From positions 159,450-223,449 of the forward strand of contig NZ_QBKZ01000016.1 in NCBI RefSeq assembly GCF_003056725.1: a stretch of 64,000 bases of DNA, given 5' to 3'. The notes under the pieces were generated by a model. That model was not told the DNA's origin. It ran no database searches and was given only the letters and a program-made list of their open reading frames with translations. This stretch comes from Mangrovicoccus ximenensis. Its GTDB lineage: Bacteria; Pseudomonadota; Alphaproteobacteria; Rhodobacterales; Rhodobacteraceae. Both the position numbers and the translations under genes were made by a program. Every line of letters starts with the position of its first letter. The first letter of the stretch is position 1. Below, piece by piece: positions 46,587 through 56,206 of the stretch.

Positions 46587-48239
46587 ATGACCGATGCCGC
46601 TGCCGAAATCGCCCGCCTGCGTGCCGCCCTCGCGGCTGCGGAGACACGCGCCGCAGCGGAATCCGGACGGGCGGACACGGCCGAGCGCGAACTGGCTGGC
46701 GCGCGCGGGTTGGTCTCGGCGGCCGAGGCCGCAATCCAGCATCTCCGGCTGGAGATCGCCAAGCTGCGCCGCGCCCAATACGGGAACAGCTCCGAGCGCC
46801 GCGCCAGGCTGATCGACCAGATGGAGATGCAGCTCGAGGAGCTCGAGGCCTCTGCCACCGAGGACGCGATCGCCGCCGGGAAGGCGGGGAAGACCACCAC
46901 CGTTGCCGCCTTCGAGCGCCGCCGCCCGGCGCGCAAGCCGTTCCCGGAGCACCTGCCGCGCGAGAAGGTGGTGATCGAGGCGCCGACCGCCTGCGCGTGC
47001 TGCGGCTCGGCCCGGATCGCGAAGCTGGGCGAAGACGTCACCGAGACGCTGGAGGTCATCCCGCGCCAGTGGAAGGTGATCCAGACCGTCCGCGAGAAGT
47101 TCACCTGCCGGGATTGCGAGAAGATCAGCCAGGCGCCCGCGCCGTTCCATGCGACGCCGCGCGGCTGGGCCGGTCCGAACCTGCTGGCCACGGTCCTGTT
47201 CGAGAAGTTCGGCCAGCACCAGCCGCTGAACCGCCTGTCCGAACGCTTTGCCCGCGAAGGCGTCGAGCTCAGCGTCTCGACCCTGGCAGATCAGGTGGGC
47301 GCCTGCGCGGCGGCGCTGGGACCCATCCACGAGCTGATCCGGGCCCATGTCCTGGCGGCGGAACGGCTGCACGGCGACGACACCACGGTGCCGCTGCTGG
47401 CGAAGGGCGGCACGGTCACGGCGCGGCTCTGGACCTATGTGCGCGATGACCGCCCCTTCGCGGGCGGCGCGCCCCCGGCGGCGCTGTTCTTCTTCTCGAC
47501 CGACCGCGAAAAGACCCATCCCAACGGCCACCTGGCGGGATGGACCGGCATCCTGCAGGCCGACGCCTATGGCGGCTACAACGATCTCTACCTCGGGGAC
47601 CGTGCCCCGGCGCCGGTGGCCAGCGCGCTCTGCTGGGCACATGCGCGGCGCAAGTTCTTCGAGCTTGCCGACATTGCCGGACAGGTCCGCAAGAAGCGCC
47701 CCGCGCACGAGATATCGCCCATGGCGCTGGAGGCGGTGTCCCGGATCGACGCGCTGTTCGACATCGAGCGAGAGATCAACGGCATGCCTGCAGACGAGCG
47801 CCTTGCCGCGCGACGGGACCTTGCCCGACCTCTGGTCACGGGCCTGCACGACTGGCTGGCATCGGAACGCGGGCGGATGTCACGGCACGCGCCCGTCGCC
47901 AAGGCGATCGACTACCTGCTGCCCGGCGACCGCTGGGCCGCCTTCACCCGCTTCCTCGACGACGGCCGCATCTGCCTGACCAACAACGCGGCGGAGCGAT
48001 CGCTCGGGGGCGTCGCCCTCGGCCGGAAATCCTGGCTCTTCGCAGGTTCCGGACGCGGCGGCGACAGGGCGGCCTTCATGTACACGCTGATCGTGACGGC
48101 GAAGATGAACGGCATAGATCCACAGGCCTGGCTTGCCGACGTGCTGGCGCGGCTGCCGGACACCAAGGTCTCGCGCGTGCCGGAGCTTCTGCCCTGGAAC
48201 TGGACGCCACAAAGCGCCTTGTCACGCAAGGTCGCATGA
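46587..48239 (+). mobile_element. tnpC: IS66-family TnpC transposase
   Basis: 550 residues. A leucine-zipper-like N-terminus is followed by a zinc-binding region (ACACCGSARIAKLG and FTCRDCEKIS) and the DDE domain: HGDDTTVPLLAKGG (D1), GILQADAYGGYNDLY (D2) and CLTNNAAERSLGGVALGRKS (E). The transposase is complete. Only about 13 bp separate its stop from hdaA sequence at 48253, so the right end of the element is missing and it cannot move as it stands. Confidence 0.93.
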
Positions 48240-48649
48240 CCGCGGCCATCGCCGACCTCGGCCAGCCGCTCCTGGTCACCGGGCGCGGCGCGGTGCGCGA
48301 CTGGGGCCTGACCCTGCCGGACCTGTCGAGCCGCCTCACCGCCGCGGCGCAGCTGCGGGTGTCCAATCCCGACATGGACACGCTCAGAATGGTGCTGATC
48401 AAGCTTTTTTCCGACCGCCAGCTTGCGGTTCAGCCGGAGACGGTGGAATATGCGCTCCACCGGATGGAACGGTCCTTTGCCGCCGCCTCTGCGCTGGTGG
48501 CCGCGCTGGACCAGACCAACCTGCTCCGGAACCGCCGCATCGACCGCAGCATGATCCGCGAGATCCTGACACAAGAACAAGAGGGACCTGATCCCCGAGG
48601 AGGCCCAGAATTAATATCGCCTTTCCACCCGCCGACCCCGCGGTCCTGA
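48236..48649 (+). CDS. hdaA: HdaA (DnaA-related regulator), C-terminal half
   Basis: About 130 residues: DLGQPLLVTGRGAVRDWGLT, LPDLSSRLTAAAQLRVSNPD and the lid region LIKLFSDRQLAVQPETVEYA, ending RNRRIDRSMIREILTQEQEG. HdaA promotes ATP hydrolysis by DnaA and prevents over-initiation. The other half lies on the opposite strand at 50865-51261. Both halves carry the same 38-bp block (48253-48290 here), so the gene was split by an inversion. An in-frame ATG at 48236 is contributed by IS66 sequence. It is followed by ppk, the usual order. Confidence 0.82.
   Translation: MTAAIADLGQPLLVTGRGAVRDWGLTLPDLSSRLTAAAQLRVSNPDMDTLRMVLIKLFSDRQLAVQPETVEYALHRMERSFAAASALVAALDQTNLLRNRRIDRSMIREILTQEQEGPDPRGGPELISPFHPPTPRS
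48253..48290. repeat. 38-bp exact inverted repeat, copy A (hdaA breakpoint)
   Basis: It starts CGACCTCGGCCAGCCGCTCC and is repeated exactly and inverted at 50865-50902, 2.6 kb away. The codons read DLGQPLLVTGRG in both hdaA halves. It is the overlap at both borders of the inverted hdaA-ppk segment. Confidence 0.95.
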
Positions 48650-50864
48650 ACACCGCAGATTTCCTGAATGCCGATTTTCCCGAGCCGACCGAGCTTGCCG
48701 GATTCGATCCCGAGAGCCCCGGACGCTTCTTCAACCGCGAACTGAGCTGGCTGGCCTTCAACTGGCGCGTTCTCGAAGAGGCCGGCAATCCCGACGTGCC
48801 GCTTCTGGAACGGCTGCGCTTCGTCTCGATTTCCGCGAACAATCTCGACGAATTCTACACGGTGCGCGTCGCAGGCCTGCGCGAGCTGGCAAATTCCGGC
48901 ATTACCAATCCGGCCGCCGACGGGCTGACCCCGGCCGAGCAGCTGGCGCTGATCGATGCCGATGCCCGCGCGCTGATGCAGGAGCAGCAGCGCTGCTGGA
49001 ACCTGCTGCACAAGGAAATGGAGGCCGAGGGCATCGTCGTGGTGAACCGCAAGGGGCTCAATGCCGCCGACCGGACCGTGATGGAGCAGCATTTCCTCTC
49101 CCAGGTCTTCCCGGTGCTGACGCCGCTGGCCGTCGATCCCGCGCATCCCTTCCCCTTCATCCAGAACGGCGGCTTCGCGCTGGCGCTGATGCTGGAACGG
49201 CGCAGCGACAAGCGCCACCTGCGCGCACTGCTGCCGGTGCCGGGCCAGGTGCCGCGCTTCCTCGCCCTGCCGCCCGACCGCTCGCGCCGCCAGCGGTTCC
49301 TGCCGCTCGAAGAGCTGCTGCTGCTGCATGTCGAGCATCTCTTCCCCGGCTACGACCTGATCGGCGACTGCGCCTTCCGGATCCTGCGGAACTCGGATCT
49401 CGAGGTCGAGGAAGAGGCCGAGGATCTGGTGCGCGAATTCGAGGTGGCGCTGAAGCGCCGCCGCCGCGGCGAGGTCATCCGCATGAAGATCTCGGCCGGC
49501 GCGCCGGAGGAACTGCGCCGGATGATCATCCATGAAACCGGCCTGAAGGACGGCGAAGTGGTCGACATCAAGGGGATGATCGGCGTCGTCGACCTGAAGG
49601 AGCTGGTTCTGGACAACCGGCCCGACCTGCTGTGGCCGTCCTACACGCCGCGCGTGCCGGAACGGGTGCAGGATTTCGACGGCGACATCTTCAGCGCGGT
49701 CCGCCAGAAGGACATGCTGCTGCACCACCCCTATGAAAGCTTCGACATGGTGGTGCGCTTCCTGCAGCAGGCGGCGCGCGACCCGAACGTCCTGGCGATC
49801 AAGCAGACGCTCTACCGCACCTCGCGCGACAGCCCGATCGTGGCGGCGCTCTGCGAGGCAGCCGAGGACGGCAAGTCGGTCACCGCGCTGGTGGAACTCA
49901 AGGCACGCTTCGACGAGGCCGCGAACATCCGCCAGAGCCGGATGCTGGAACGCGCCGGCGTGCATGTCGTCTACGGCTTCACCAACTACAAGACCCATGC
50001 CAAGATCAGCTCGGTGGTGCGCCGCGAAGGCGACCGGCTGGTGACCTATTCGCATTACGGCACCGGCAACTACCACCCGATCACCGCGCGCATCTACACC
50101 GATGTCAGCCTCTTGACCTGCGACGAGGCACTGGGGCGCGACGCCACGCGGATCTTCAACTACCTCTCGGGCTACGCCAAGCCCGACACGCTCGAGAACC
50201 TGAAGATCAGCCCCCACACGCTGAAGCCGTTCCTGTTGGAGGCGCTGGAGCGCGAGGCGCTGCATGCCGCCCAGGGCCGCCCCGCCGAGGTCTGGGCCAA
50301 GCTCAACGCGGTGATCGACCCCGAGGTGGTGGACGCGCTCTACAAGGCCAGCCAGGCCGGCGTGAAGATCAGCCTGGTGGTGCGCGGCATCTGCGGCGTG
50401 CGGCCGGGCATCAAGGGGCTCAGCGAGAACATCCGCGTCAAGTCGATCGTCGGCCGGTTCCTCGAGCATTCGCGGATCGTCTGCTTCGGCAATGGCGGCG
50501 GGCTGCCCTCGGATGCGGCGCGGGTCTTCATCTCCTCGGCCGACTGGATGGGGCGCAACCTGAACCGCCGGGTGGAGACGCTGGTCGAGATCCACAACGA
50601 CACGGTGCGCGACCAGATCGTCGAGCAGGTGATGGCCGCCAACCTGCGCGACGAGGCGCATAGCTGGGTGCTGATGCCCGACGGCAAGTTCCTGCGCCCG
50701 GACACCGCGCGGGCGCCGGGCGCCTTCAGCTGCCACGACTTCTTCATGAAGACGCCGTCGCTTTCGGGCCGCGGCTCGGCGGGGATCGGCGACGTGCCGC
50801 AGCTGACGCTGCCGCAGGAGATCCGCCCCGGCAACGACCCCGAGCGCGCGCCGCTGGCCCGCGA
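48610..50864 (+). CDS. ppk: Polyphosphate kinase 1, no native stop codon
   Basis: About 750 residues of PPK1, which makes polyphosphate from ATP: GRFFNRELSWLAFNWRVLEE, VSISANNLDEFYTVRVAGLR, AIKQTLYRTSRDSPIVAALC, the autophosphorylated histidine in YKTHAKISSVVRR and the second in YSHYGTGNYHPITARIYTD. No ATG, GTG or TTG lies before the first conserved residue. Candidates are ATT 48610 (GAGGAGG 6 nt upstream) and CTG 48646, which overlaps the hdaA TGA. The C-terminus runs without a stop into antisense hdaA at 50865. Confidence 0.9.
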
Positions 50865-50902
50865 CGCCGCGCCCGGTGACCAGGAGCGGCTGGCCGAGGT
50901 CG
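50865..50902. repeat. 38-bp exact inverted repeat, copy B (hdaA breakpoint)
   Basis: Reverse complement of 48253-48290. It joins the end of ppk to the end of the hdaA N-terminal half. Confidence 0.95.
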
Positions 50903-51261
50903 CGCGCCTGGTTGAACAGGTGGAAGGCGATCTGCTCGCGGATCGCGTCCCCGGCCAGCTCATGCGCGTCCTCCAGAACCACCGCGGGGCGCTCGGCGGC
51001 GCGCGGCACGCTGTCGGCGGCCAGCCGTCCGGCGGCGAGCATCAGGGCGCCGGTCTCCTGCGCGAAGACCTGCGCCAGATGGGTCTTGCCGACATTCGCC
51101 GTCCCGGTCAGCACCCGCGGTTCGCCGTCCCAGAAATCCGAGGTCAGGATCTCCGAGAGGGCTTCGGTGTTGCAGGGGCCCTCGAAGAAGCTGCCGCGCG
51201 TCATGCAGACCGTGCCGGAAAGCACGTCGAGGACAAGCTGGGGTTCGGCGGCGTCGGTCAT
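50865..51261 (-). CDS. hdaA: HdaA (DnaA-related regulator), N-terminal half
   Basis: About 132 residues: EPQLVLDVLSG, FFEGPCNTEALSEILTSDFW, the P-loop-like GTANVGKTHLAQVFAQETGA and Walker B-like AVVLEDAHELAGDAI, ending in the shared DLGQPLLVTGRG. It ends at the 38-bp repeat; the remaining AAA+ lid is at 48236-48649 on the other strand. The start lies 9 bp after the AI-2E permease stop, the normal operon arrangement. Confidence 0.82.
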
Positions 51262-51270
51262 CGGGCGGGG

Positions 51271-52404
51271 TCAGGGGCTTTCTGCCGGGTCGGTCCTGTC
51301 CTCGAGGGGCGCGGAGGGCTGCGGGGCGGGGGCGCCGGGGCGCCGGGTCAGCGCCTCGTAGCCGAGATAGAGTCGTCCGGTCTTGTACTGGTCGACGAAG
51401 AACCGAACAAGAACGCCGATCATCGCGGCCAGCGGCACGGCGACCAGCAGCCCGACGAAGCCGAAGATTGCGCCGAAGACCGACAGCGCCAGCAGCAGCC
51501 AGACCGGGTGCAGGCCGACCGAGTCGCCGACGAGCTTGGGCGTGATCAGGTTGCCTTCGAGGAACTGGCCGAGGAAGAACACCCCGGCCACGACGCCGAT
51601 CATCAGCGGCGTGTCCCAGAACTGGACGATGGAGACGCCGATGGCGAGGACGCCGCCGAGGATCGCGCCGACGAAGGGGATGAAGGTGACGATGCCCGCC
51701 AGCGTGCCGATCAGCATGCCGAAATTCAGCCCGGCCAGCATCAGCCCGACTGCGTAATAGACCCCCATGATCAGGCAGACCGTGCCCTGTCCGCGCACGA
51801 AGCCCGACAGCGTGTCGTCGATCTCGGCGGCGATGCGGCGGATCACGGGGGCGTGGTCGCGCGGCAGCAGCTCGTCGATGCGCGCGATCATCCGGTCCCA
51901 GTCGACCAGCAGGTAGACCGACACGACCGGCACGATGACGATCAGCGTCAGCACGTTGACGAAGCTCACCGCCGAGGAGAGCGCGGTGTTCAGCAATTCG
52001 CCGCCGCGGGATTTCAGCGTCTCGATCACGGAGGACAGGCCCTGCTGCAGCGCCGAGCCCTCCTGCAGCTGCTCGGGGAAGCGCGCGGCGAGGAAGTCGC
52101 GGAAGGATTGCAGGTAGCCCGGCAGCGCCTCGACGAAGGAGACCGACTGGCTGACCAGAGAGGGGATGATCAGCAGGAGGCAGATCACGAAGAGCAGGAG
52201 CGCAACCAGCGAGATCACCGCGACCGACAGCGCCCGGCTCAGCCCCGCGGCCTCCAGCCGGTCGGCCACCGGGTCGAGCAGATAGGCAATCGCCGCGCCG
52301 ATCACGAAGGGCAGCAGCTGCGGTCCGAGGAACCACAGCACGGCCAGGGTCAGGACGGCGGCGACACCCCAGATTTTCGTCTGGGTCTTGGAGGGCAGGG
52401 CCAT
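51271..52404 (-). CDS. AI-2E family transporter (PerM-like permease)
   Basis: 377 residues with about eight hydrophobic segments: LTLAVLWFLGPQLLPFVIGA, AISLVALLLFVICLLLIIPS-type sequence near 65, FVNVLTLIVIVPVVSVYLLV, and the conserved ITFIPFVGAILGG-like block near 250, then GNLITPKLVGDSVGLHPVWL. The family includes TqsA and Na+/H+ antiporters; the substrate is not predictable. In relatives it precedes hdaA and ppk, exactly as seen before the inversion breakpoint. Confidence 0.9.
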   Translation of the reverse strand: MALPSKTQTKIWGVAAVLTLAVLWFLGPQLLPFVIGAAIAYLLDPVADRLEAAGLSRALSVAVISLVALLLFVICLLLIIPSLVSQSVSFVEALPGYLQSFRDFLAARFPEQLQEGSALQQGLSSVIETLKSRGGELLNTALSSAVSFVNVLTLIVIVPVVSVYLLVDWDRMIARIDELLPRDHAPVIRRIAAEIDDTLSGFVRGQGTVCLIMGVYYAVGLMLAGLNFGMLIGTLAGIVTFIPFVGAILGGVLAIGVSIVQFWDTPLMIGVVAGVFFLGQFLEGNLITPKLVGDSVGLHPVWLLLALSVFGAIFGFVGLLVAVPLAAMIGVLVRFFVDQYKTGRLYLGYEALTRRPGAPAPQPSAPLEDRTDPAESP

Positions 52405-52423
52405 GAAACCTCTCGTTAACTGG

Positions 52424-53431
52424 CTACGCGTCGGGCGCCGGCAACTGGCGCCCCTGCACGGGACTATAGCGGGAAGTTCGCGTCCGGGCAGGGGAAGTTT
52501 GCGCGCAGCCGCGCCGCCGGCGCCGCTGGAGCACGCGGTAGAAGCCGCTGTTGCGGCGGTTTGCCATCCTCTCGAAATTCTTGCTGCAATTGAACTTGGC
52601 ATCGACCAGCAGCGCCGAGGGGAGCAGCTCCTCGACGATCTCCCCGACGCCCATGACCTCCTTGGTCACGAAGCGGCAATAGTCGTTCACGCCGAAGAGA
52701 TGCGGCTTGAACCCGCCGGGATTGGCATGTTCGCGCAGCGCCCCGAGGGCAATTTTCTTCTTCTTCGGCCCGGCTTCGACGAAGAGCGACTGCCGCTCCT
52801 GCTTCGGCATCTTCTCGCCGCGCAGCTCGGCAAGCAGCGCCAGGATGGCCGCGGTATTCCTGTGGTCCCGCGTGAAGTGGTCGACGGCCGCCGCCTGGAA
52901 GCAGGCGGTGATGAAGGCGCAGCAGGTCGTGCCGCTGGTCTTGCTGAACCCGGTCCGCATCCTCGTGGCCCATTTGAAGGCGCGGTAGAGCGCGTCGAAT
53001 TCGAAGGGCGCGCTGGCATCCTGGTGCAGCCAGGCTTGGACGCCCGAATAGCGGCTCATGTCGGCGCCGGTCTCGGTCGTCCGGTTGCAGGAATGTCTGG
53101 TGACGGGGTCCTTGGCGTCCTTGCGGGTTACCTTGCCCGTCGCGCTCCGGCTATGTGCCCAGTGGGTCGCGAATTCCACGCCGTTGGCGAGCCGAGCATC
53201 CTGCGGCTTGCAGAACCGGAAGGCATTGCCGTTCACCTCTTCCATCTTCAGATCGACGTCCTCGCAGTAGACTCCGGGCTCGACCGAGGCGGCGTGGATC
53301 ACCTCGATCCTGCGTTCTTCCCGGGCGGCGCGGTTGAGCGCGACCGCATCCGCATGGAGCTTCGGGCCGGAAACGACCATGGTGTGGTGGTACTTGCCCT
53401 TGCGGAAAGGGGCGTCGCCGCGCTTGTTCAT
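52424..53431 (-). CDS. Hypothetical protein with an upstream heptanucleotide repeat
   Basis: 335 residues, family not recognised. The sequence is ordered and balanced: PFRKGKYHHTMVVSGPKLHA, VIHAASVEPGVYCEDVDLKM, MSRYSGVQAWLHQDASAPFE and PHLFGVNDYCRFVTKEVMGV. No signal peptide, membrane segment or known motif is seen. The ATG at 53431 has GGGGGAAG close upstream. The frame stays open to a TTG at 53542, so a longer form would carry the heptamer tract inside its coding sequence. The tail after FYRVLQRRRRRG is arginine-rich and may be read-through. Confidence 0.55.
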   Translation of the reverse strand: MNKRGDAPFRKGKYHHTMVVSGPKLHADAVALNRAAREERRIEVIHAASVEPGVYCEDVDLKMEEVNGNAFRFCKPQDARLANGVEFATHWAHSRSATGKVTRKDAKDPVTRHSCNRTTETGADMSRYSGVQAWLHQDASAPFEFDALYRAFKWATRMRTGFSKTSGTTCCAFITACFQAAAVDHFTRDHRNTAAILALLAELRGEKMPKQERQSLFVEAGPKKKKIALGALREHANPGGFKPHLFGVNDYCRFVTKEVMGVGEIVEELLPSALLVDAKFNCSKNFERMANRRNSGFYRVLQRRRRRGCAQTSPARTRTSRYSPVQGRQLPAPDA

Positions 53432-53487
53432 TCTTCCCCCGCTGCCGGAGTCCCCGAACTTCGACCGTTGGAAGCTGGAAATTGGCC

Positions 53488-53522
53488 GGGAGACGGGAGA
53501 CGGGAGACGGGAGACGGGAGAA
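53488..53522. repeat. Heptanucleotide tandem repeat (GGGAGAC), about 5 units
   Basis: Four perfect GGGAGAC units and a fifth ending in A lie 57-91 bp upstream of the hypothetical gene's ATG. A unit of seven is not a multiple of three, so slippage changes the reading frame of any start upstream of it. Loss of one unit would put the ATG at 53537 in frame with the gene. Confidence 0.9.
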
Positions 53523-53542
53523 CGTGCCGGCCCGCATGCCAA

Positions 53543-54559
53543 GCGTCAAGGCAAAAAGGCAAATGCCTGGGTCCGGCCACACCCGGCGCAGCCCCCATGC
53601 GCTCCCTGCTGCCATCCTCCGGTTCTGCCTGCGTGCCAAGCCAAGGACGGCACATCCCTCCCGCTTGCGGAGCTCTCCTTCCGGCCGATGCCTCCCCGGC
53701 GATCTGCCATGCCCGGGTCCCGGCACATGCCCGCTTGACCGTACAGCTCTTTGCCCAGGTCGCCGGAGCCGCCGATGCCTACGCCGCAACGGCGCCGAGG
53801 CGTTGCCCTGCCTGCCGGAAAGCAGACAGGAAGGCAGCCACGCGCCCCCGGCGCGGATCGCGCCTCAAATCCGGCCTGCGCTGCACGGCAATGCCGCGCC
53901 CCTCCCGTCTCCCGCGTCCGTCTCCGGGCCGCCGATCGAAGGGCAGACATGCCCTGCCGCACCAGCCCCACGGGCCCAGCGCATGCGGCCCCGTCCCCGA
54001 CGCACATCCCCCTGTTATGGGCAACCGTGCGGGCAACGATGGCAGGGATCAGCCGCGCATCGCGCTTGGAGCACCCGCTTTCTCCGAGGACCACCGTTCA
54101 CCCAACCCTACCCCCTGTTGCGCCAGCCGCGGCTTATGCCGTGCGCGACTGGCGCAAGATCCACCCCGACCGGCCCAGCGCGGCTGTCTTGGCTAGGCCC
54201 CCCGGCGTCCGCAGTCGCTGCGGGTCGGCAGTCCCCGCCCCATGCAGCGGCGCCAACGCACGCCGGTCGCCTGGCCAACTGCCGTCACGTGGCAGGAGTG
54301 GCGTCCCGCCCTCCGCGACGCTCCATCCTCCCCCGGGGCAGGACAGCCAGTCCGTGCCGGGCTTGCACGTCCCGGGCTGTAGACCGGCGCAATCGGGCGG
54401 CGAGCAGGACAGGACAGGCGACATGTCCCAACACAGATCCGCAGGCCCGGCGCAAAATGCACGGCAGCCGGTCAGCGCAGACTGATCGACAGGACGGGAA
54501 GGCAGCCCGGCACGGACAGCGGCACCGGCATGCAGGGATCGGGAAGGGCGGCGGGGAGC
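53543..54559. other. 1-kb region without a recognised gene
   Basis: Very GC-rich with open frames on both strands that are mostly arginine, proline and serine. None has a domain or a good ribosome-binding site. It may be decayed sequence. Confidence 0.45.
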
Positions 54560-54844
54560 TCAGGCGGCCGCGCCGGTATTCCGGTTGCGGCGGCGGCGGC
54601 GCGGGGCGGGCGCGTTTGCCAGTCCCTTCGCCAAGATGCGCGTCATCGGATGGTCGGGCGCCCCGGTCCCGTGCAGCTCGAGAAGCGCACGCAGGGCGAG
54701 GCAGGGCTCCACCCCCTCGGGGATGGACAGCGACCAGTCCAGGAACATCGCCCGGCAGTCGGACAGCCCGATGCCGTCGATCCGGTAGGCATCGCGGATC
54801 AGGCCATCGGGATCGGGATCAGCTGGAAGCTTGCGAGTCGGCAT
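54560..54844 (-). CDS. Small conserved hypothetical protein
   Basis: 94 residues: RKLPADPDPDGLIRDAYRID, DCRAMFLDWSLSIPEGVEP, LELHGTGAPDHPMTRILAKG and a basic tail. I recall short proteins of this pattern in Rhodobacterales with no assigned function. It lies just downstream of the glnE C-terminus on the same strand (30-bp gap), which may be its natural position. Confidence 0.62.
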   Translation of the reverse strand: MPTRKLPADPDPDGLIRDAYRIDGIGLSDCRAMFLDWSLSIPEGVEPCLALRALLELHGTGAPDHPMTRILAKGLANAPAPRRRRRNRNTGAAA

Positions 54845-54874
54845 GGCCTCAAGCTAGCGATCTGCGACAACCTG

Positions 54875-55385
54875 TCAATCCTGACAGGATTGGACGGCAG
54901 CGTCCACGATCTTGGCCGAATGCGCCAGAACCTCGGCGATATGTGCCTCCAGGGAGCCAATGTCCGGCGTTCCCGTGTCCCGCAGGAGCATGTCGCGGCC
55001 GCCCTGCCCCAGATGCGCCGGATCGGGCCGCCCCCCGGTCAGCAGCCGGCCCGCCTGCTTGAGCACCCCGAAGAACCGCAGATGGCCGATCAGCTCTTCG
55101 GCAACCTCGGGCGCCACGAAGCCCGAGCGCAGCTGCACCTCCGGATCGCGGTCCGGGCAGCCGGTAACCAGCGCGCAGGCCGAGGCCAGGAGCTCGACAT
55201 CCTGGCGCCCCCCGGGGCCGTTCTCGGTGTCCCAGGGCCCCTTGCGCGGCTTGCCCGCCCGCAGCCGCTCGCGCATGTCCTGCAGATCCGCCAGCACCTT
55301 GGCGGCATCGGCCTCCCCGGCAATCACCCCGCGGCGGAACGCCTCGATCTCCTCCGACAGCTCCGGCGCCCCGGCGATAGGAATG
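54875..55385 (-). CDS. glnE: GlnE (glutamine synthetase adenylyltransferase), C-terminal part
   Basis: About 170 residues: IAGAPELSEEIEAFRRGVIA, LADLQDMRERLRAGKPRKGP, WDTENGPGGRQDVELLASAC and a helical C-terminus. This is the end of the second nucleotidyltransferase half of GlnE, which adenylylates glutamine synthetase under nitrogen excess. Its 5' end at about 55385 meets another GlnE piece running the opposite way, so the gene is split and partly inverted. Confidence 0.82.
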
Positions 55386-55950
55386 GCGGTTCCGGATCGG
55401 CGTGCACCTGCTGCGCGGGCTGATCGGCGCGAAGGAGGCGGCGGCCGAGTATTCCGACCTCGCCGAGGCGGTTCTCGAGGTGCTGACCCCTGTGGTGGTG
55501 GCGCAGTTCGCCGAGAAGCACGGCACGCTGCCGGGACGCGGCGGCGCGGTGGTGGGCATGGGCTCGCTCGGGGCGCGGAACCTGGCGGCGACCTCGGATC
55601 TCGACCTGATCGTGATCTATGACGCGCCCGGGGACGCGATGTCGGACGGGCGCCGCCCGCTCGATGCCCGGACCTACTATGCGCGGCTGACCAAGGCCTT
55701 CGTCACCGCGCTGTCGGCACAGATGTCCGAAGGCACGCTCTACGAGGTCGACATGCGGCTGCGCCCCTCGGGGCGGCAGGGGCCGGTGGCGACCGGGTGG
55801 GCGGCCTTCAAGAGCTATCAGGAGACGGAGGCCTGGACTTGGGAGCATCTGGCGCTGACCCGGGCGCGGGTGGGCGAGGCCTTCGTCACGTCGGAGGTCG
55901 CGGTTCCGGTGCTGCGCCAGCTCCTCGACGAGGCGCTCGCCGCCGCCTGA
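55385..55950 (+). CDS. glnE: GlnE middle part (C-terminal nucleotidyltransferase domain), opposite strand
   Basis: From FRIGVHLLRGLIGAKEAAAE through the catalytic GMGSLGARNLAATSDLDLIV, TKAFVTALSAQMSEGTLYEV and DMRLRPSGRQGPVATGWAAF to ETEAWTWEHLALTRARV. These residues should directly precede those encoded on the other strand at 55385-54875. After ARV near 55890 the frame continues into non-GlnE sequence ending in a stop at 55950. There is no start codon. It is a broken copy of an important nitrogen regulator. Confidence 0.82.
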
Positions 55951-56009
55951 GCCTGTCCGGCAGGGCGGGATCGTCCTGCCGCAACGGCACCCGGACAGGG
56001 TGCCGCCCG

Positions 56010-56148
56010 ACCGCCTTCCGGGCGCCAGGACCTCGTTGCTGCCGACCTGCAGCACGCCGCCCAGATCGCGGGGATGCATCGGCCGGGCCAGCGGCGCGAG
56101 CGCGGCGTTGCGGGCCGGGATGGAGGGGGACAGCGGAACGATGTTCAT
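56010..56148 (-). pseudogene. Short N-terminal fragment, unrecognised
   Basis: An ATG at 56148 opens NIVPLSPSIPARNAALAPLA, then RPMHPRDLGGVLQVGSNEVL. The order looks genuine, but it ends near 56010 in unrelated sequence and I cannot assign a family. Confidence 0.3.
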
Positions 56149-56206
56149 CGCATGCAAGCGGGCGGAAAGCGGCCGCCGCTGCGGCCGCCTGCCGTCCCCG
56201 CCGGCC

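Noticed and set aside
43190..48240. A composite transposon or integrative element
   Set aside because: The IS110 and IS66 elements are different families, carry no cargo gene between them, and no integrase, attachment sites or target duplications were seen.
48796..52419. A single open frame of about 1,200 codons extending ppk
   Set aside because: Only the part to about 50864 is PPK. The rest is the antisense of hdaA and the AI-2E permease, open only because of high GC; it reflects the lost ppk stop codon.
53488..53522. CRISPR-like repeat
   Set aside because: The 7-bp units are directly adjacent without spacers, so it is a simple tandem repeat.
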